From the NCBI GenBank assembly GCA_025677815.1, contig JAIXMP010000016.1, forward strand, positions 1-64,000: a stretch of DNA of 64,000 bases, read 5' to 3'. Position 1 is the stretch's first letter. Each line of letters begins with the position of its first letter. The notes beneath the pieces were generated by a model, which was not told where the DNA came from, did no database searches, and worked only from the letters and a program-made list of their open reading frames with translations. Both the position numbers and the translations under genes were made by a program. Shown in pieces: positions 46,021 to 57,896 of this stretch. The DNA is from Phascolomyces articulosus. Taxonomy: Eukaryota; Mucoromycota; Mucoromycetes; Mucorales; Lichtheimiaceae.

Positions 46021-46938
46021 TTAATGAGAACATTTTGAAGTTAAAGCCTTATGAGCTTCAGCCAATTGTTCTTCAAGAACACGTATACGTTCTTGCATAT
46101 CCTTATCCTTAGATTCCAAACCCGACTTTTCTGACTCAAGCACAGCGACGCGTGTGGTCAATCGGGTATTCTCACCCTCCAACTCGGTAACACGTTTCTC
46201 CAAAGCTTCCATCTTGAGCAACTTTTTCAAGCGCGAACGACGAGCAGCATCAGTATTACGTTGACGTTTCAAAGCAATATCATCTTGTTCCTTATCACTG
46301 AGCAAAGCAGAGCTAGCTTTACGCTTACCACCAACAACCACTTGAGGAGTAGTAGGGTTTGAAGGAGAAGACATGGACATTTCTGTAGTCTTGGGCATAA
46401 TTGGCACAGGTCTTGGACGCTGCTGTTGAGCAGGAGCAACAGGTCTCATAGCAATCACTGGCTGTTGTTGCTTGGCAACGGGACCAGCAGTAGAAACAGG
46501 CCAAATATCGGGGAACAAAGGAATGCCAGGTGATGATGATGATGATGATGATTGTTGATGATGAAATGAAGTTTCCTTGACAGGGCTTGCAGTTAAAGGA
46601 GGTGATTGAGGTAACAACGAAGTAGAAGGAGGTGTCGATACATCGCTACTACCCGAAGAAGACATGGGAGTAGTAGCCATAGAAGATAAATCTTGTTGTT
46701 GCGTCAAAAGACCTGAATGTTGAAGTTCATCAGCAAGCCAATCATCAATCATAAAATTGTTGGTTGCTTGATTGTTGTTTGAAAGAGCCGTCGTTGTATT
46801 TACTGATGTAGTTGCAGTATTGGATAAATCCAAAAGTTGCGATAATTGATCTTGTTGCAAAAGATAAGGATGCGTAAGGGTAATGGCAGACAACAAGGCG
46901 TCTGTACCCATTGGAGTTGATGATGATGATGTGGACAT
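46021..46938 (-). CDS. bZIP transcription factor, Gcn4/Cpc1-like, 305 aa
   Basis: Single-exon frame. A Ser/Thr/Gln/Pro-rich N-terminal two-thirds includes an acidic-hydrophobic patch (FMIDDWLADEL, about residues 63-73), a candidate activation segment. The C-terminus carries a basic region KRQRNTDAARRSRLKKLLK with the NxxAARRSR signature of Gcn4/Cpc1 (about residues 227-245). A heptad leucine zipper follows (MEALEKRVTELEGENTRL and a long extension). Family role: activation of amino-acid biosynthesis genes under starvation (general amino acid control), binding TGACTC-type sites as a homodimer. The leader contains two upstream ORFs, as in GCN4/cpc-1/cpcA, supporting the assignment. The ATG at 46938 directly precedes STSSSSTPMGTDALL. 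Confidence 0.87.
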   Translation of the reverse strand: MSTSSSSTPMGTDALLSAITLTHPYLLQQDQLSQLLDLSNTATTSVNTTTALSNNNQATNNFMIDDWLADELQHSGLLTQQQDLSSMATTPMSSSGSSDVSTPPSTSLLPQSPPLTASPVKETSFHHQQSSSSSSSPGIPLFPDIWPVSTAGPVAKQQQPVIAMRPVAPAQQQRPRPVPIMPKTTEMSMSSPSNPTTPQVVVGGKRKASSALLSDKEQDDIALKRQRNTDAARRSRLKKLLKMEALEKRVTELEGENTRLTTRVAVLESEKSGLESKDKDMQERIRVLEEQLAEAHKALTSKCSH

Positions 46939-47060
46939 TTTTTTCGTTACTATATTTTGATATTTTTGATTTTGTTGTTGTTCTTGTATATATCGAGTTG
47001 GAGGGTGAGCGAAGCTGTTTAGTTTTTGTGGGGATTGTTGTTGTTTCCGTATTTTTGTTG

Positions 47061-47198
47061 CTAATTTCCTGGGGTGTTTTGTTGGGTAAATATCTTCACA
47101 GTGCAGGTGGATGGTTCGTCAGTCGTATAGGCAAAGAAAGGCGAAGGGGTTTCAGAGTTAGAGTAGTACAGATGCTTATTAGAGATAAAGGCAGACAT
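47061..47198 (-). CDS. Upstream ORF 2 of the bZIP gene, 45 aa
   Basis: ATG at 47198 (MSAFISNKHLYYSNSET...) to TAG at 47061, ending 122 nt before the bZIP ATG. By analogy with GCN4 and cpc-1, a longer distal uORF would block the main start in fed cells and be bypassed when eIF2 is phosphorylated. That role is inferred; the frame is read directly. It requires that transcription starts upstream of 47198. Confidence 0.6.
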   Translation of the reverse strand: MSAFISNKHLYYSNSETPSPFFAYTTDEPSTCTVKIFTQQNTPGN

Positions 47199-47334
47199 GG
47201 AGAGAAATGAGGGTTCTTGAGATAACAAGAGATTAATATAAAGCAGTTTTAAGATATTTAAGACAAATATAAGAGCGGGTTTTTTGGAGACAAAAGACTA
47301 GTAAAAAATCAAGCTGAGAAAAGAGTTTAAAGAA

Positions 47335-47355
47335 TTAAAAAATAATAGCCACCAT
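47335..47355 (-). CDS. Upstream ORF 1 of the bZIP gene, 6 aa
   Basis: ATG GTG GCT ATT ATT TTT TAA (MVAIIF). The start has A at -3 and G at +4 (TCATGG on the minus strand). It lies 136 nt before uORF2; the spacing suits reinitiation after a short first uORF. Confidence 0.55.
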   Translation of the reverse strand: MVAIIF

Positions 47356-47590
47356 GATTACAGGGTCAAAATAATAGTGAAGAAAGAGGGTGGAATATAT
47401 AAAAGAATAGGTAAATATATAATAATAAAATTAAAGAAAAAGATTTGTTATAATAATAAAAAGAGATTGTAGCTTGAAAGATTGGTAGGCTTGAGATTGA
47501 GATTGGGTGAAGCTTGAAAAAAGGGAAAAGAACCGCAAAGAGAAAAAAAGAAAGAAAAAAAAAACAGATGTAAAATGGGAAAAGGAGGCT

Positions 47591-47600
47591 TATTTAAATA
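47591..47600 (-). promoter_or_regulatory. Possible TATA element of the bZIP gene
   Basis: TATTTAAATA, a perfect palindrome, lies about 240 nt upstream of uORF1 at the end of an AG-rich leader. A GC-rich block (CCGCCGCCCG, then GCCCGCGACTCCGCCC) follows at 47,655-47,775. Confidence 0.35.
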
Positions 47601-49099
47601 CTAAAAAAGATGGCATGACATGATTGGTGGTTGATTATCTCATTCACATGACCTTCCGCCGCCCGACTTATTTTAATTCGTTCTCAGTTATAAACCTTGC
47701 CACAAATGCTCTCGTTTTTTTTCTGTCTTTCATTACTACTAACTATACTCAAGGAACGCCCGCGACTCCGCCCGATGATTTCCTCGGGTAAAGGAAAGGT
47801 AATATATCATTTATACAAGATGAATGATGATGATCGTGTAGTTTGATGGATATATGAATAGTAACCAATCCAGTAATCAATGATACTCATATGTTACAAT
47901 CATAAATCTCATATTAAAAATCTGTTTATGGATATATCAAATTAACGCACACGCACATTTTTTTTTTGCTGTATTTTTCACACGAATACAAAAAAACTTT
48001 TTATTAGTAACACAATATGATACCGATAAGCGGAGAGAAATTATTTCTATATTATTACTCCATAGTATTTACTCGGTTCTCTTATATTACTATATTGAAA
48101 TAGTTATAGTACATATACCAAGGTATCCTTATATATTTTGATATATCAACAAGAACAACAACTACAATGAAAAAGAAATTTAGTAATAATCAAATATCAT
48201 TACTATGTGTTTCAAACCATCATTATCATTTTTTATTATTATTGCCAGATCATAGACAGACAAATAATATAACTCTAAACTAACATTGCCGATGTAAAAT
48301 GGATGGTATTTTGAGTGGCAAAACATATTTTGTTTTAAATCAAACCAAACAAAGATCTTTTTGATGAAAATCCCTTCATGAATCCATCACCGTGGTAAAA
48401 TACCATGGGAAAATAATAAAATCTTAAATAGAAATCAAGGGCACTTGTTACTCGATCTGGTAAAAGATATTACACAACAACAAAACAACAAAAAAAAATT
48501 TCTGTGATGATAATAGTAATAATATTGTTGGGATTTACCTTTATAAAGTTTTATTATAAATAATAGTCGCAAAGGCCAGGCCCCTAAAAACTATACCAAA
48601 TTATAACGTTACAGCCGTAAGCTCGGGTTTTGCTTACAAAACAAAATAAAACGCCGCATCAAAATATTTACAGTTTGAGATCCGTTTACATTCATGTCAG
48701 GCAAACTATCAGCATATATATATATGCTGCGCATATCATCTCATTCTATGGCATTTTCTTTTGACATTTATAAAAAAAACGTCCCGTTTATTGTTATTAT
48801 TTTTTTTTGTGATTTGGGGAGAGAGACAGAAAGAAAAACGATGGGACAAGTATAAAATAAGATATGAATTTACAAAATAATCAGATAGAAAGAAATATAT
48901 AGTAACGAGAGAGAGAGAAAAAGAAGCAGTTTTTTTTCTTCAGAATAAGAAAAAGAATATGAGAAGGTGAATATAATCAAGTAAAACTGTTAGGAAAACA
49001 AAGAAGAGAGAAATGTACTTGAACAGCGATTTATTTATTTATTTTATTTTATTTTTTATACACGCACAAAGGAACTTGCCAGAAGTTTTTTTTTTCAAT
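47601..49099. other. Intergenic region, no gene seen
   Basis: Upstream of the bZIP gene and downstream of the tetraspan gene. Apart from GC-rich promoter-like patches near 47,655-47,790 it is AT-rich with no conserved frame. Confidence 0.55.
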
Positions 49100-50156
49100 T
49101 TAATAGACTGTCGACATATGGTATCTAGATTCTTCGAAATCTTTAATTTGTTGATCATGGAGTCTATGATGGCGAGCACCATTGCGAAGACGTGATGAAT
49201 AATTGGTGACCACCTTGGCAAAGTAAATCTGAAATAATTATGGGGATGAACGAAATCAATAGATAAGTATTTATGGTATTCAATCTCTCTTTGCCAATTC
49301 TATCTAGAATACATGTATATTACCTGAATAAGCATCACAATAAAGATAATAACACCATAAGCAATCAAGAATGTCTTGATAATTCCTTGACAATCTTCTT
49401 CTGATGTTGCATGAGCATTTAAAGTACCAGGATATCGTACAGGTGAATAATATTCATTTTCAGTCAATATAGCAGGTGTAAGTGGTACTTGTGAGTTGTC
49501 AAATCCAACAAATCCAGATCGTCGACAGGATTGAACCAAATCATCACGATGAACAACCATCAAAATAAGTGAAATAAGGAATTTGATGATGGAAAGAACA
49601 CAGCTCACCCATGCTACAATACTGAAGGTCTTTGCAAATTTGCGTGAAGCCTATGTATGGGGTTATTTGTTATTTAAATATACAAGTTTCATACTCCATT
49701 CTTTTTTTTTATTTAAAAAAAAATCAACCACTTACAAAAAGAGATCCAATGATACCAAAGAATCCACCAACACAAATAATGACCGTTAATAAAAGTCCAA
49801 TATAATACCATGGTTTGGCTGATTGTCCTGAATATATCGTAACAGCTATATATAAACATAGAATATATTATTATTTCACTTGACCTACTCAATATTTTCT
49901 TTTAAAAAAAAAGAAACTTAATCTTCGATTGAAAAATTGATTTCTTACCATTACTGCCCAAGAATCCGGTGACAGCATCAAACAAATATATAACCTAAAT
50001 TTTTTTTAAAAAAAATAACCAACATCAACATTCGTTCATCGTACCTTAAAAAAAAGATTTTCGAGATTATAAACATACAAAGAACCATAAAGCAATAATA
50101 AAAGTGCCCAGTCGAAGTGGAATGAAGCAACAGCACTTATCCATTCCTAAGCCCAT
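49100..50156 (-). CDS. Four-transmembrane-helix protein, 229 aa
   Basis: Five exons fit in phase: 50156-50079, 49994-49949, 49845-49736, 49650-49324 and 49228-49100. The N-terminus MGLGMDKCCCFIPLRLG has a Cys cluster suitable for palmitoylation. The predicted helices are: TM1 TFIIALWFFVIYLFDAVTGF (split by intron 1), TM2 WYYIGLLLTVIICVGGFFGI, TM3 IVAWVSCVLSIIKFLISLIL and TM4 FLIAYGVIIFIVMLIQIYFA. The loop between TM3 and TM4 holds Cys residues (VQSCRRS, EEDCQG). The C-terminus is a basic, soluble tail (RLRNGARHHRLHDQQIKDFE). The layout resembles fungal tetraspan membrane proteins of unknown function found at endosomes or the plasma membrane; no precise family is recognised. Confidence 0.85.
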
Positions 50157-51046
50157 GATCAATTATGCGTAATTTGTATTTGAAATAAAGATCGATTCAA
50201 ACGTGGGATTCCTTTGTAAATAGAGAGGGTTTTGAAAGAAGAAAAAAAGAAACGAATGGTAAGGGGGAATTAAGGGAGGATTAATATCAAAAAGACGGAG
50301 AGGGTTTGTGTGTTTATTAAAGACGAGTATGAAATACAGAAGCAGATACACAACTTGTACTAAAATTATCCATCGTTTTTGATTCGTTAATTAATAATTG
50401 ATGGTCTGGTAACTAAGTTACACACGTTCTTTTTTTCTTTTTATTTATCGTTATTGTTATGCTAACCTTATTATTATTTCTTACTCTGCTCCTTTGTTTT
50501 CTATTAAAACTCTCTTTACCAGCAGTATTATTGTTTTTTTTTTCATATCACAATACCAACTATCACATTGTGAATCAACATGAAACCATGCCATTGTACC
50601 TGTATAGCTTGCGTAAATGAATATTTTAGTTCCAGTATCATGCCAGGTTTTATGGAAGTATTACTACCTAAGATTTATTTACTTTTTTGCTTCATGTACA
50701 GCTAAACAAGGATACAATACATAAAGGTAGAAAATAATATTAATCATCACATTACGTTGTATATATATTATAGTATCTATAAATCTAAGTCATTTTTGAT
50801 TTACAATGTAGTATCGTTTATAAAATAGAACGAGTATTCATTATCCAGATGCTAGATCTAGTAAGATTTACAGTACAGTATTATATATTAAGGATTTTTT
50901 TACAATAAAATGGAATAGATCAAAATAATAGAAAGCAACACTAATTCTTACTATAGAATAAGTGCTCCTAAAAAAAATTCGATCTTTTCTCTGCAAAATG
51001 TTGGATTATCGTCTAGGAACACACCATTTATTGTCAATTGTGCTAT
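50157..51046. other. Intergenic region, no gene seen
   Basis: Promoter side of the tetraspan gene, followed by AT-rich DNA up to the sharp left edge of the large palindrome at 51,047. Confidence 0.55.
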
Positions 51047-53152
51047 ACCTGTCAAATATACAAATCCGAATAACTATTTTGTTTGTAATGAAGTGAAAAT
51101 ATTTTTCGTCAACAGGATGATAGGTTGTTCAAACTCCAAGTATATGGGTTATTCAAATCCAATATTGAATTGTGTCAAAACCGATCAACATCTTATTTTC
51201 TTATTACGTATTTTTTGGTGTTATTTGTTCTTATATAATGCGATTATAGAACAAGAAGAAACTCTTTGCCTTTTTTATATGTTATATCCATGCAGTATAT
51301 ATATAAATATGAACAGTATGCAAAACAAAGATAAAGTAAAAATTTCAAGAAATATGTTATAAATATGTAATTCAGACTTTTATTCATGGACAGGTAGACA
51401 ATAAATCTCGGTTCCAATATTATTATTCTTGTATTTTACCATCTGAATCCAAAAGACAAGCAATTTTTCCGTTTTATCCAGATCCATCATTCAATGTATC
51501 CGTCGTTGGTTGAGTTGCTTGATCGAGTTGCGTTCGTCTGTCTGGGTTTGTTGTCCTGATACCCCATTTCATGTTCAATCCATCACTCAAGAGAGAGAGA
51601 GAGAGAGAGAGAGATGCCTTTGGCTTCTTTGCTTTTATCGTCCAATCATATCCATCGTACATTGATTGCATCTCTTGAATGTATGTGTTTCTCGGGTGAT
51701 CAATAACATATGATAGGAAAAAAACAATAATAATATTAATATTTAAGAACGACAATAACAATGATAATGAAAACCATATATATATATATATATATATAAC
51801 ACGGCACTAAAATGAAACACGTACCAAAAACAGTATTAATAATAATTTCATTCAAATGTAATGCGCCTAGCCCATGTTTAGGATTGCATTATTATAAAAA
51901 TAATACAATAATGGTTTCCAGAAGCTACCACGAGGAGGTGGCATTACATCAGCTTCCACCTCCCTGTACTTTCAGGCGAAAGATCAGGTTCAAACGGTAG
52001 TCCAAAACAGCGAAAGAGAAAGTCGCAATGAATGGTCCACCCCCCGCCGACTGTTGTAGGTCTCGGCATTGGGAGATTCGCAGACATCACTCGCCTCCAT
52101 GCAGCTCGACAGCTAGACTACTTACCCAGTCGCGATAGCGAAATATCTGTCCGACTTGAGGCATGAGAGAGTCTCCTTAGCATCTCTCGAGGGTCACTTA
52201 CCACAACCCCGCCTATATAAGATCGTACCGTATCGTAACGAAAACAACCCCAAATGAATGGTGTCATTCCCGTCCGTGCATCTCCCCAGGTTTGTTCATA
52301 AAAATAGAAGGAGAGAAGTTTTTTTGGTGCATACCCGAAACTGCATTAGGCTGTGGCATTTCGATTACCCCGCTGTAAGAGTAACCTTCCAAGATGCACT
52401 GGACAAATGCACCATTAAATAAAAAGAAAAGAAAGTTCGCAGTCATTCGAGGATGTACCTGCCGAAACAAGCCTGCCACGATTCACCACTTGCAAATACC
52501 ACGAACTGCCTCCATGGACCCTTACAATTTTTTCATGTTAGCCATTTATTACCTGATCAGAGAGAATGCACGCCGAGTTGGGTTGGTCCATGGAAGCACT
52601 TGGGTAATGCTGCTACAAAATAGAGTTGCAGGCCAGAGTGGCGGAGGGGGGAAGGTAAATGACCACAAATTTGCTGCTGCTCCAAAAAAGTGTCATTGAC
52701 GGCATTGTTTAGCTTGTACAATGAAAACGTAAGAGAGAAAATCGGGTGGGTAACTTCTTCAAGGGGAATGTAAAAAAAGGGGGTCAAAAGCAAAGAGATC
52801 TTGTTCGTTGCTGCGAGACAGTTCATTTTATCATTGTTCTTGGTAATTCAAATCCCGCTTTTTTTTTTTTTTTTTTGCTTGCATATTTACGCGACATGCT
52901 CTTTTAAGCGTGATAAAAGCGTGATAGTCTATAGATAAAAGAAAAAAGCTGTGAGGCAACATTGTCATGGAAATATAATACCGCGAAATATCCTTGAAAG
53001 AACACGCTTTGGAACGCTTTTGTTATTTTTACATAAAGTCTAGTTTTTTTTTTCTTTTAACGATTACCATTCTCTCACTTTTTTTTTTTTTTTTTTTTTT
53101 TTTGCGAAGTCTGGGTTACCGTGAAATTATTTCTGCAGTGCTAATTGATTTC
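51047..53152 (+). repeat. Left arm of 2.1-kb near-perfect palindrome
   Basis: Matches the reverse complement of 55,028-57,134. Coordinates of paired sites sum to 108,181 throughout, dropping by one only after a T-tract of 25 versus 26 nt. The arm contains (GA)n at 51,591, (TA)n at 51,777-51,799 and a relatively GC-rich stretch at 51,930-52,280 with a TATATAAG box. It also contains short mirrored open frames of up to 101 codons with no recognised family. Confidence 0.97.
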
Positions 53153-55027
53153 ACTTGTTGTATTCTAAATTACAGCCTACTTTTTTGCAAGCGAAATATA
53201 AGTGAAAATCTGTTGAAAGAAGTGAATATAATGAGCTATTGGTAACAAACTAAGTCTTTACTTTTTACAGTTAATTACATCGTTTTCTATGAATGCTTAT
53301 TAAAAAAAAGCATGATTTACATGTATCATTTCATTAAAGAGACAAACCAGGACGAGTATAATAAGGATTGGTCAATAATACAAATAAGAAACTCCTTTCT
53401 ACATAAGAGAATATTTAGCAAAAGATCACTTCTTTAATGGTTATTTATAAGGCTTCAGCAAGTAAATAGTTTTTCATGATTATGTACATGGCAATTTATG
53501 TTTTTCTCGTTCTTCCTTTTATTATATTAAGTACTTCTTTCTATTTTTGCGAAGAATAGATTTGTAACTTATAATAGTAAGATTGATCATGGTACACCTA
53601 TGCGCATTTCAGATTTTATTTATCTAAAATACATATTCGATTGAAAAAATGGAAAACATGAAACAGCTGTAATCGAGAAAGAGTTGGAGCCAGGATAAAA
53701 AACTTATATTTCGTTACTGAGAATATTTACAAAATATATAGTGATGATATCCTTTTATATTCTTTGATGATGGTTATTTTCACCGTTGCATACTATTATA
53801 TGAGAAAGACTGATGATGAGCGAAAGCTCATATTTCTTATTTTTTTTATTTTCAGGACGAACAATTTTCATCATTTTCTATGAAGTATCGACAAGTGTTG
53901 TTTCAAGTCGACAATATAAAAAATGGGCACGCACACAAAGGTCCAAAAAAAACAAGTGGTTGAAAGATTGGGAAAGGTGATCAATGGCATCCTGAATGGA
54001 TTTTTTTTTGGAATGCAGACTTAAATGTAGTCATTGAGTTGGCGAGTACATTGTTCAAATAGTTATTGATCAATAACTGGTGGTATTGTTTTCTTGATCG
54101 TGTATATATAGTTTTTATTAAAAAGAAAAGAGAAACTTGCCAAAAGGTAGACGCGTATTCTTGCTTCTTGCATCTATAATAATATAATACTAGGTGTATA
54201 GTCATATATTGCGCAAACAGTGGTTATTAACTTTTTTACGAGATATAACCCTTGATTCATATGTGTCAAGCGCTTTTGACGATCGTTTTTATACCCTTGT
54301 TAGGTTGTAGTAATATCAAACTTCAGATATAATAAAGTTTGAGCATCCCAAAAACTATACTAAAAAAAAGAGACATATAAAACGACCCTTCTTCATAAAT
54401 CGCAAAGTATATCATGATGGATTAACTTAAACAAAGCAAAACACATACAAACGTATTCTTTATTTTATTAACATGGTCTGTGCATCTACAAGTATTCCGA
54501 AGCAGTCGGTCAGGATATTTGACAACATAAAAAAAAGGCAGGCACTTTAATATAGTAGTAAATGTTGAAGATCAATTTATTAAGATAAAAAGGATAAACA
54601 ATATAGCTTTGTATTTTACATGAAGAAACTAAACTAATTGGTTTTTTTATCATTTCTTATATATTATTAAAAAAAACCGGCCACCACAGTACTCATCGCC
54701 ACCTCGTGCCTCAACCAACACACTTGCCCAGACTTGCCTTGGGATCATCATCCTTACACTTGTGAAAAAGCAGTGGCGCCATGCTTTTTCACAAGTGTAA
54801 GGATGATGATCCCAAGGCGCACCCCACGATCGTCAATTCCTCCAGTTGTACAATGGTGGAATGATGAACCTGGGATTATGATGGCCTACCCTATGCCTTC
54901 ATCATCTGGGAACATCCGAAGAGCAATCCTATTGTAATAATCAATCTGGAAAAATTTCTTTCAACCTGAAGTTACATGATGAGTGTATGATCTAAAGAAA
55001 AAAAAGAGAGAAAGAAGGAAAAACAGC
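53153..55027. other. Spacer of the palindrome, no intact gene
   Basis: 1875 bp of unique sequence. A plus-strand segment after TTTTCAG at 53,857 reads DEQFSSFSMKYRQVLFQVDN before a stop, possibly an exon fragment. The 37-bp hairpin at 54,736-54,818 lies here. Nothing else recognised. Confidence 0.6.
54736..54818 (+). repeat. 37-bp perfect inverted repeat with 9-nt loop (hairpin)
   Basis: Arms 54,736-54,772 and 54,782-54,818 are perfectly complementary over 37 bp; the left arm begins GCCTTGGGATCATC and ends GAAAAAGCA. The loop is GTGGCGCCA. If transcribed it would form a long, fully paired stem of the kind Dicer can cut. Its function is unknown. Confidence 0.93.
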
Positions 55028-57134
55028 GAAATCAATTAGCACTGCAGAAATAATTTCACGGTAACCCAGACTTCGCAAAAAAAAAAAAAAAAAAAAAAAA
55101 AAGTGAGAGAATGGTAATCGTTAAAAGAAAAAAAAAACTAGACTTTATGTAAAAATAACAAAAGCGTTCCAAAGCGTGTTCTTTCAAGGATATTTCGCGG
55201 TATTATATTTCCATGACAATGTTGCCTCACAGCTTTTTTCTTTTATCTATAGACTATCACGCTTTTATCACGCTTAAAAGAGCATGTCGCGTAAATATGC
55301 AAGCAAAAAAAAAAAAAAAAAAGCGGGATTTGAATTACCAAGAACAATGATAAAATGAACTGTCTCGCAGCAACGAACAAGATCTCTTTGCTTTTGACCC
55401 CCTTTTTTTACATTCCCCTTGAAGAAGTTACCCACCCGATTTTCTCTCTTACGTTTTCATTGTACAAGCTAAACAATGCCGTCAATGACACTTTTTTGGA
55501 GCAGCAGCAAATTTGTGGTCATTTACCTTCCCCCCTCCGCCACTCTGGCCTGCAACTCTATTTTGTAGCAGCATTACCCAAGTGCTTCCATGGACCAACC
55601 CAACTCGGCGTGCATTCTCTCTGATCAGGTAATAAATGGCTAACATGAAAAAATTGTAAGGGTCCATGGAGGCAGTTCGTGGTATTTGCAAGTGGTGAAT
55701 CGTGGCAGGCTTGTTTCGGCAGGTACATCCTCGAATGACTGCGAACTTTCTTTTCTTTTTATTTAATGGTGCATTTGTCCAGTGCATCTTGGAAGGTTAC
55801 TCTTACAGCGGGGTAATCGAAATGCCACAGCCTAATGCAGTTTCGGGTATGCACCAAAAAAACTTCTCTCCTTCTATTTTTATGAACAAACCTGGGGAGA
55901 TGCACGGACGGGAATGACACCATTCATTTGGGGTTGTTTTCGTTACGATACGGTACGATCTTATATAGGCGGGGTTGTGGTAAGTGACCCTCGAGAGATG
56001 CTAAGGAGACTCTCTCATGCCTCAAGTCGGACAGATATTTCGCTATCGCGACTGGGTAAGTAGTCTAGCTGTCGAGCTGCATGGAGGCGAGTGATGTCTG
56101 CGAATCTCCCAATGCCGAGACCTACAACAGTCGGCGGGGGGTGGACCATTCATTGCGACTTTCTCTTTCGCTGTTTTGGACTACCGTTTGAACCTGATCT
56201 TTCGCCTGAAAGTACAGGGAGGTGGAAGCTGATGTAATGCCACCTCCTCGTGGTAGCTTCTGGAAACCATTATTGTATTATTTTTATAATAATGCAATCC
56301 TAAACATGGGCTAGGCGCATTACATTTGAATGAAATTATTATTAATACTGTTTTTGGTACGTGTTTCATTTTAGTGCCGTGTTATATATATATATATATA
56401 TATATGGTTTTCATTATCATTGTTATTGTCGTTCTTAAATATTAATATTATTATTGTTTTTTTCCTATCATATGTTATTGATCACCCGAGAAACACATAC
56501 ATTCAAGAGATGCAATCAATGTACGATGGATATGATTGGACGATAAAAGCAAAGAAGCCAAAGGCATCTCTCTCTCTCTCTCTCTCTCTCTTGAGTGATG
56601 GATTGAACATGAAATGGGGTATCAGGACAACAAACCCAGACAGACGAACGCAACTCGATCAAGCAACTCAACCAACGACGGATACATTGAATGATGGATC
56701 TGGATAAAACGGAAAAATTGCTTGTCTTTTGGATTCAGATGGTAAAATACAAGAATAATAATATTGGAACCGAGATTTATTGTCTACCTGTCCATGAATA
56801 AAAGTCTGAATTACATATTTATAACATATTTCTTGAAATTTTTACTTTATCTTTGTTTTGCATACTGTTCATATTTATATATATACTGCATGGATATAAC
56901 ATATAAAAAAGGCAAAGAGTTTCTTCTTGTTCTATAATCGCATTATATAAGAACAAATAACACCAAAAAATACGTAATAAGAAAATAAGATGTTGATCGG
57001 TTTTGACACAATTCAATATTGGATTTGAATAACCCATATACTTGGAGTTTGAACAACCTATCATCCTGTTGACGAAAAATATTTTCACTTCATTACAAAC
57101 AAAATAGTTATTCGGATTTGTATATTTGACAGGT
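55028..57134 (-). repeat. Right arm of 2.1-kb near-perfect palindrome
   Basis: Inverted copy of 51,047-53,152. The outer edge is sharp: homology stops at ...TTTGACAGGT (57,134). Confidence 0.97.
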
Positions 57135-57139
57135 CAGGG

Positions 57140-57410
57140 CCGAAAATAAAGTTCACTCATAATCGAAATTTGGTGCAGGTCTGAAACGAAAAATCAGGGT
57201 TATCAAACGCGAAAAACCTACCTTTCATTTCTATATAACGATAATGGTCAGTTCTGAAAACTATCGTCGCTCAATAACGAAAAACCCATCCTATCATAAT
57301 TGAACATCCATCCTTTCCTTTCATAGTTGAATATTTTTTCCTTTCATAACTGAAAATTTCTGCCTTATAACTAAAATTCTATTTTATCGCCACTTATAAA
57401 ATCAAAATAC
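57140..57410 (+). repeat. Degenerate tandem repeat rich in CATAAYTGAAAA
   Basis: Words such as ATAATCGAAAT, AATAACGAAAAAC, CATAATTGAACATCC, CATAGTTGAATATTT, CATAACTGAAAATTTC and TATAACTAAAATTC recur every 25-35 nt, separated by CCTTTC-type spacers, immediately outside the palindrome. Confidence 0.55.
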
Positions 57411-57758
57411 TGTACAATTTCTTTCCGCCATATGCTACGTTTCTCTCTTTTTTGATATTAATTACGCATTCGTAAAACTGACCCTGTATCCTGTTTTTCA
57501 TACTAATTGGTATATGATTCATATATTTTAATAGACATTACCCCCTTTTTGCTGGTATAAACGACGATACCTTCCATTACCTCGTTTCTTTTTTTTTTAT
57601 TTCGATCTGAACATGTAAATCTATTATTTAAAATGCTATTTACTCCAACACTTGTCATTCACTTTTTTAAAAAAAAGGGTCAAAAATTCTAAAAAGAAGA
57701 CGACAATTATGTATACAAGTATGATATGAGAGTGTGTAAAACGTATAATGCATTATAT

Positions 57759-57796
<38 letters not shown>

Positions 57797-57896
57797 AAAG
57801 AAATATCAAAAACCAAATCATCAGCCAATAAGAGAAAAAATGCAGCTACGATTTATATAATGCTTTTTTTTATTACATGGAATTATTCGAGCTCGT
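57411..57896. other. Intergenic / SAM50 3' region
   Basis: AT-rich, with a (TA)n run at about 57,761-57,792. No gene seen. Confidence 0.55.

Noticed and set aside
54734..54937. ORF of 67 codons over the hairpin
   Set aside because: It simply reads through both arms of the inverted repeat; no protein-like conservation is visible.
51093..57088. Eight mirrored short ORFs in the palindrome arms
   Set aside because: They are short, on both strands, lack recognisable domains and splice partners, and occur in pairs only because the DNA is duplicated; left as part of the repeat.
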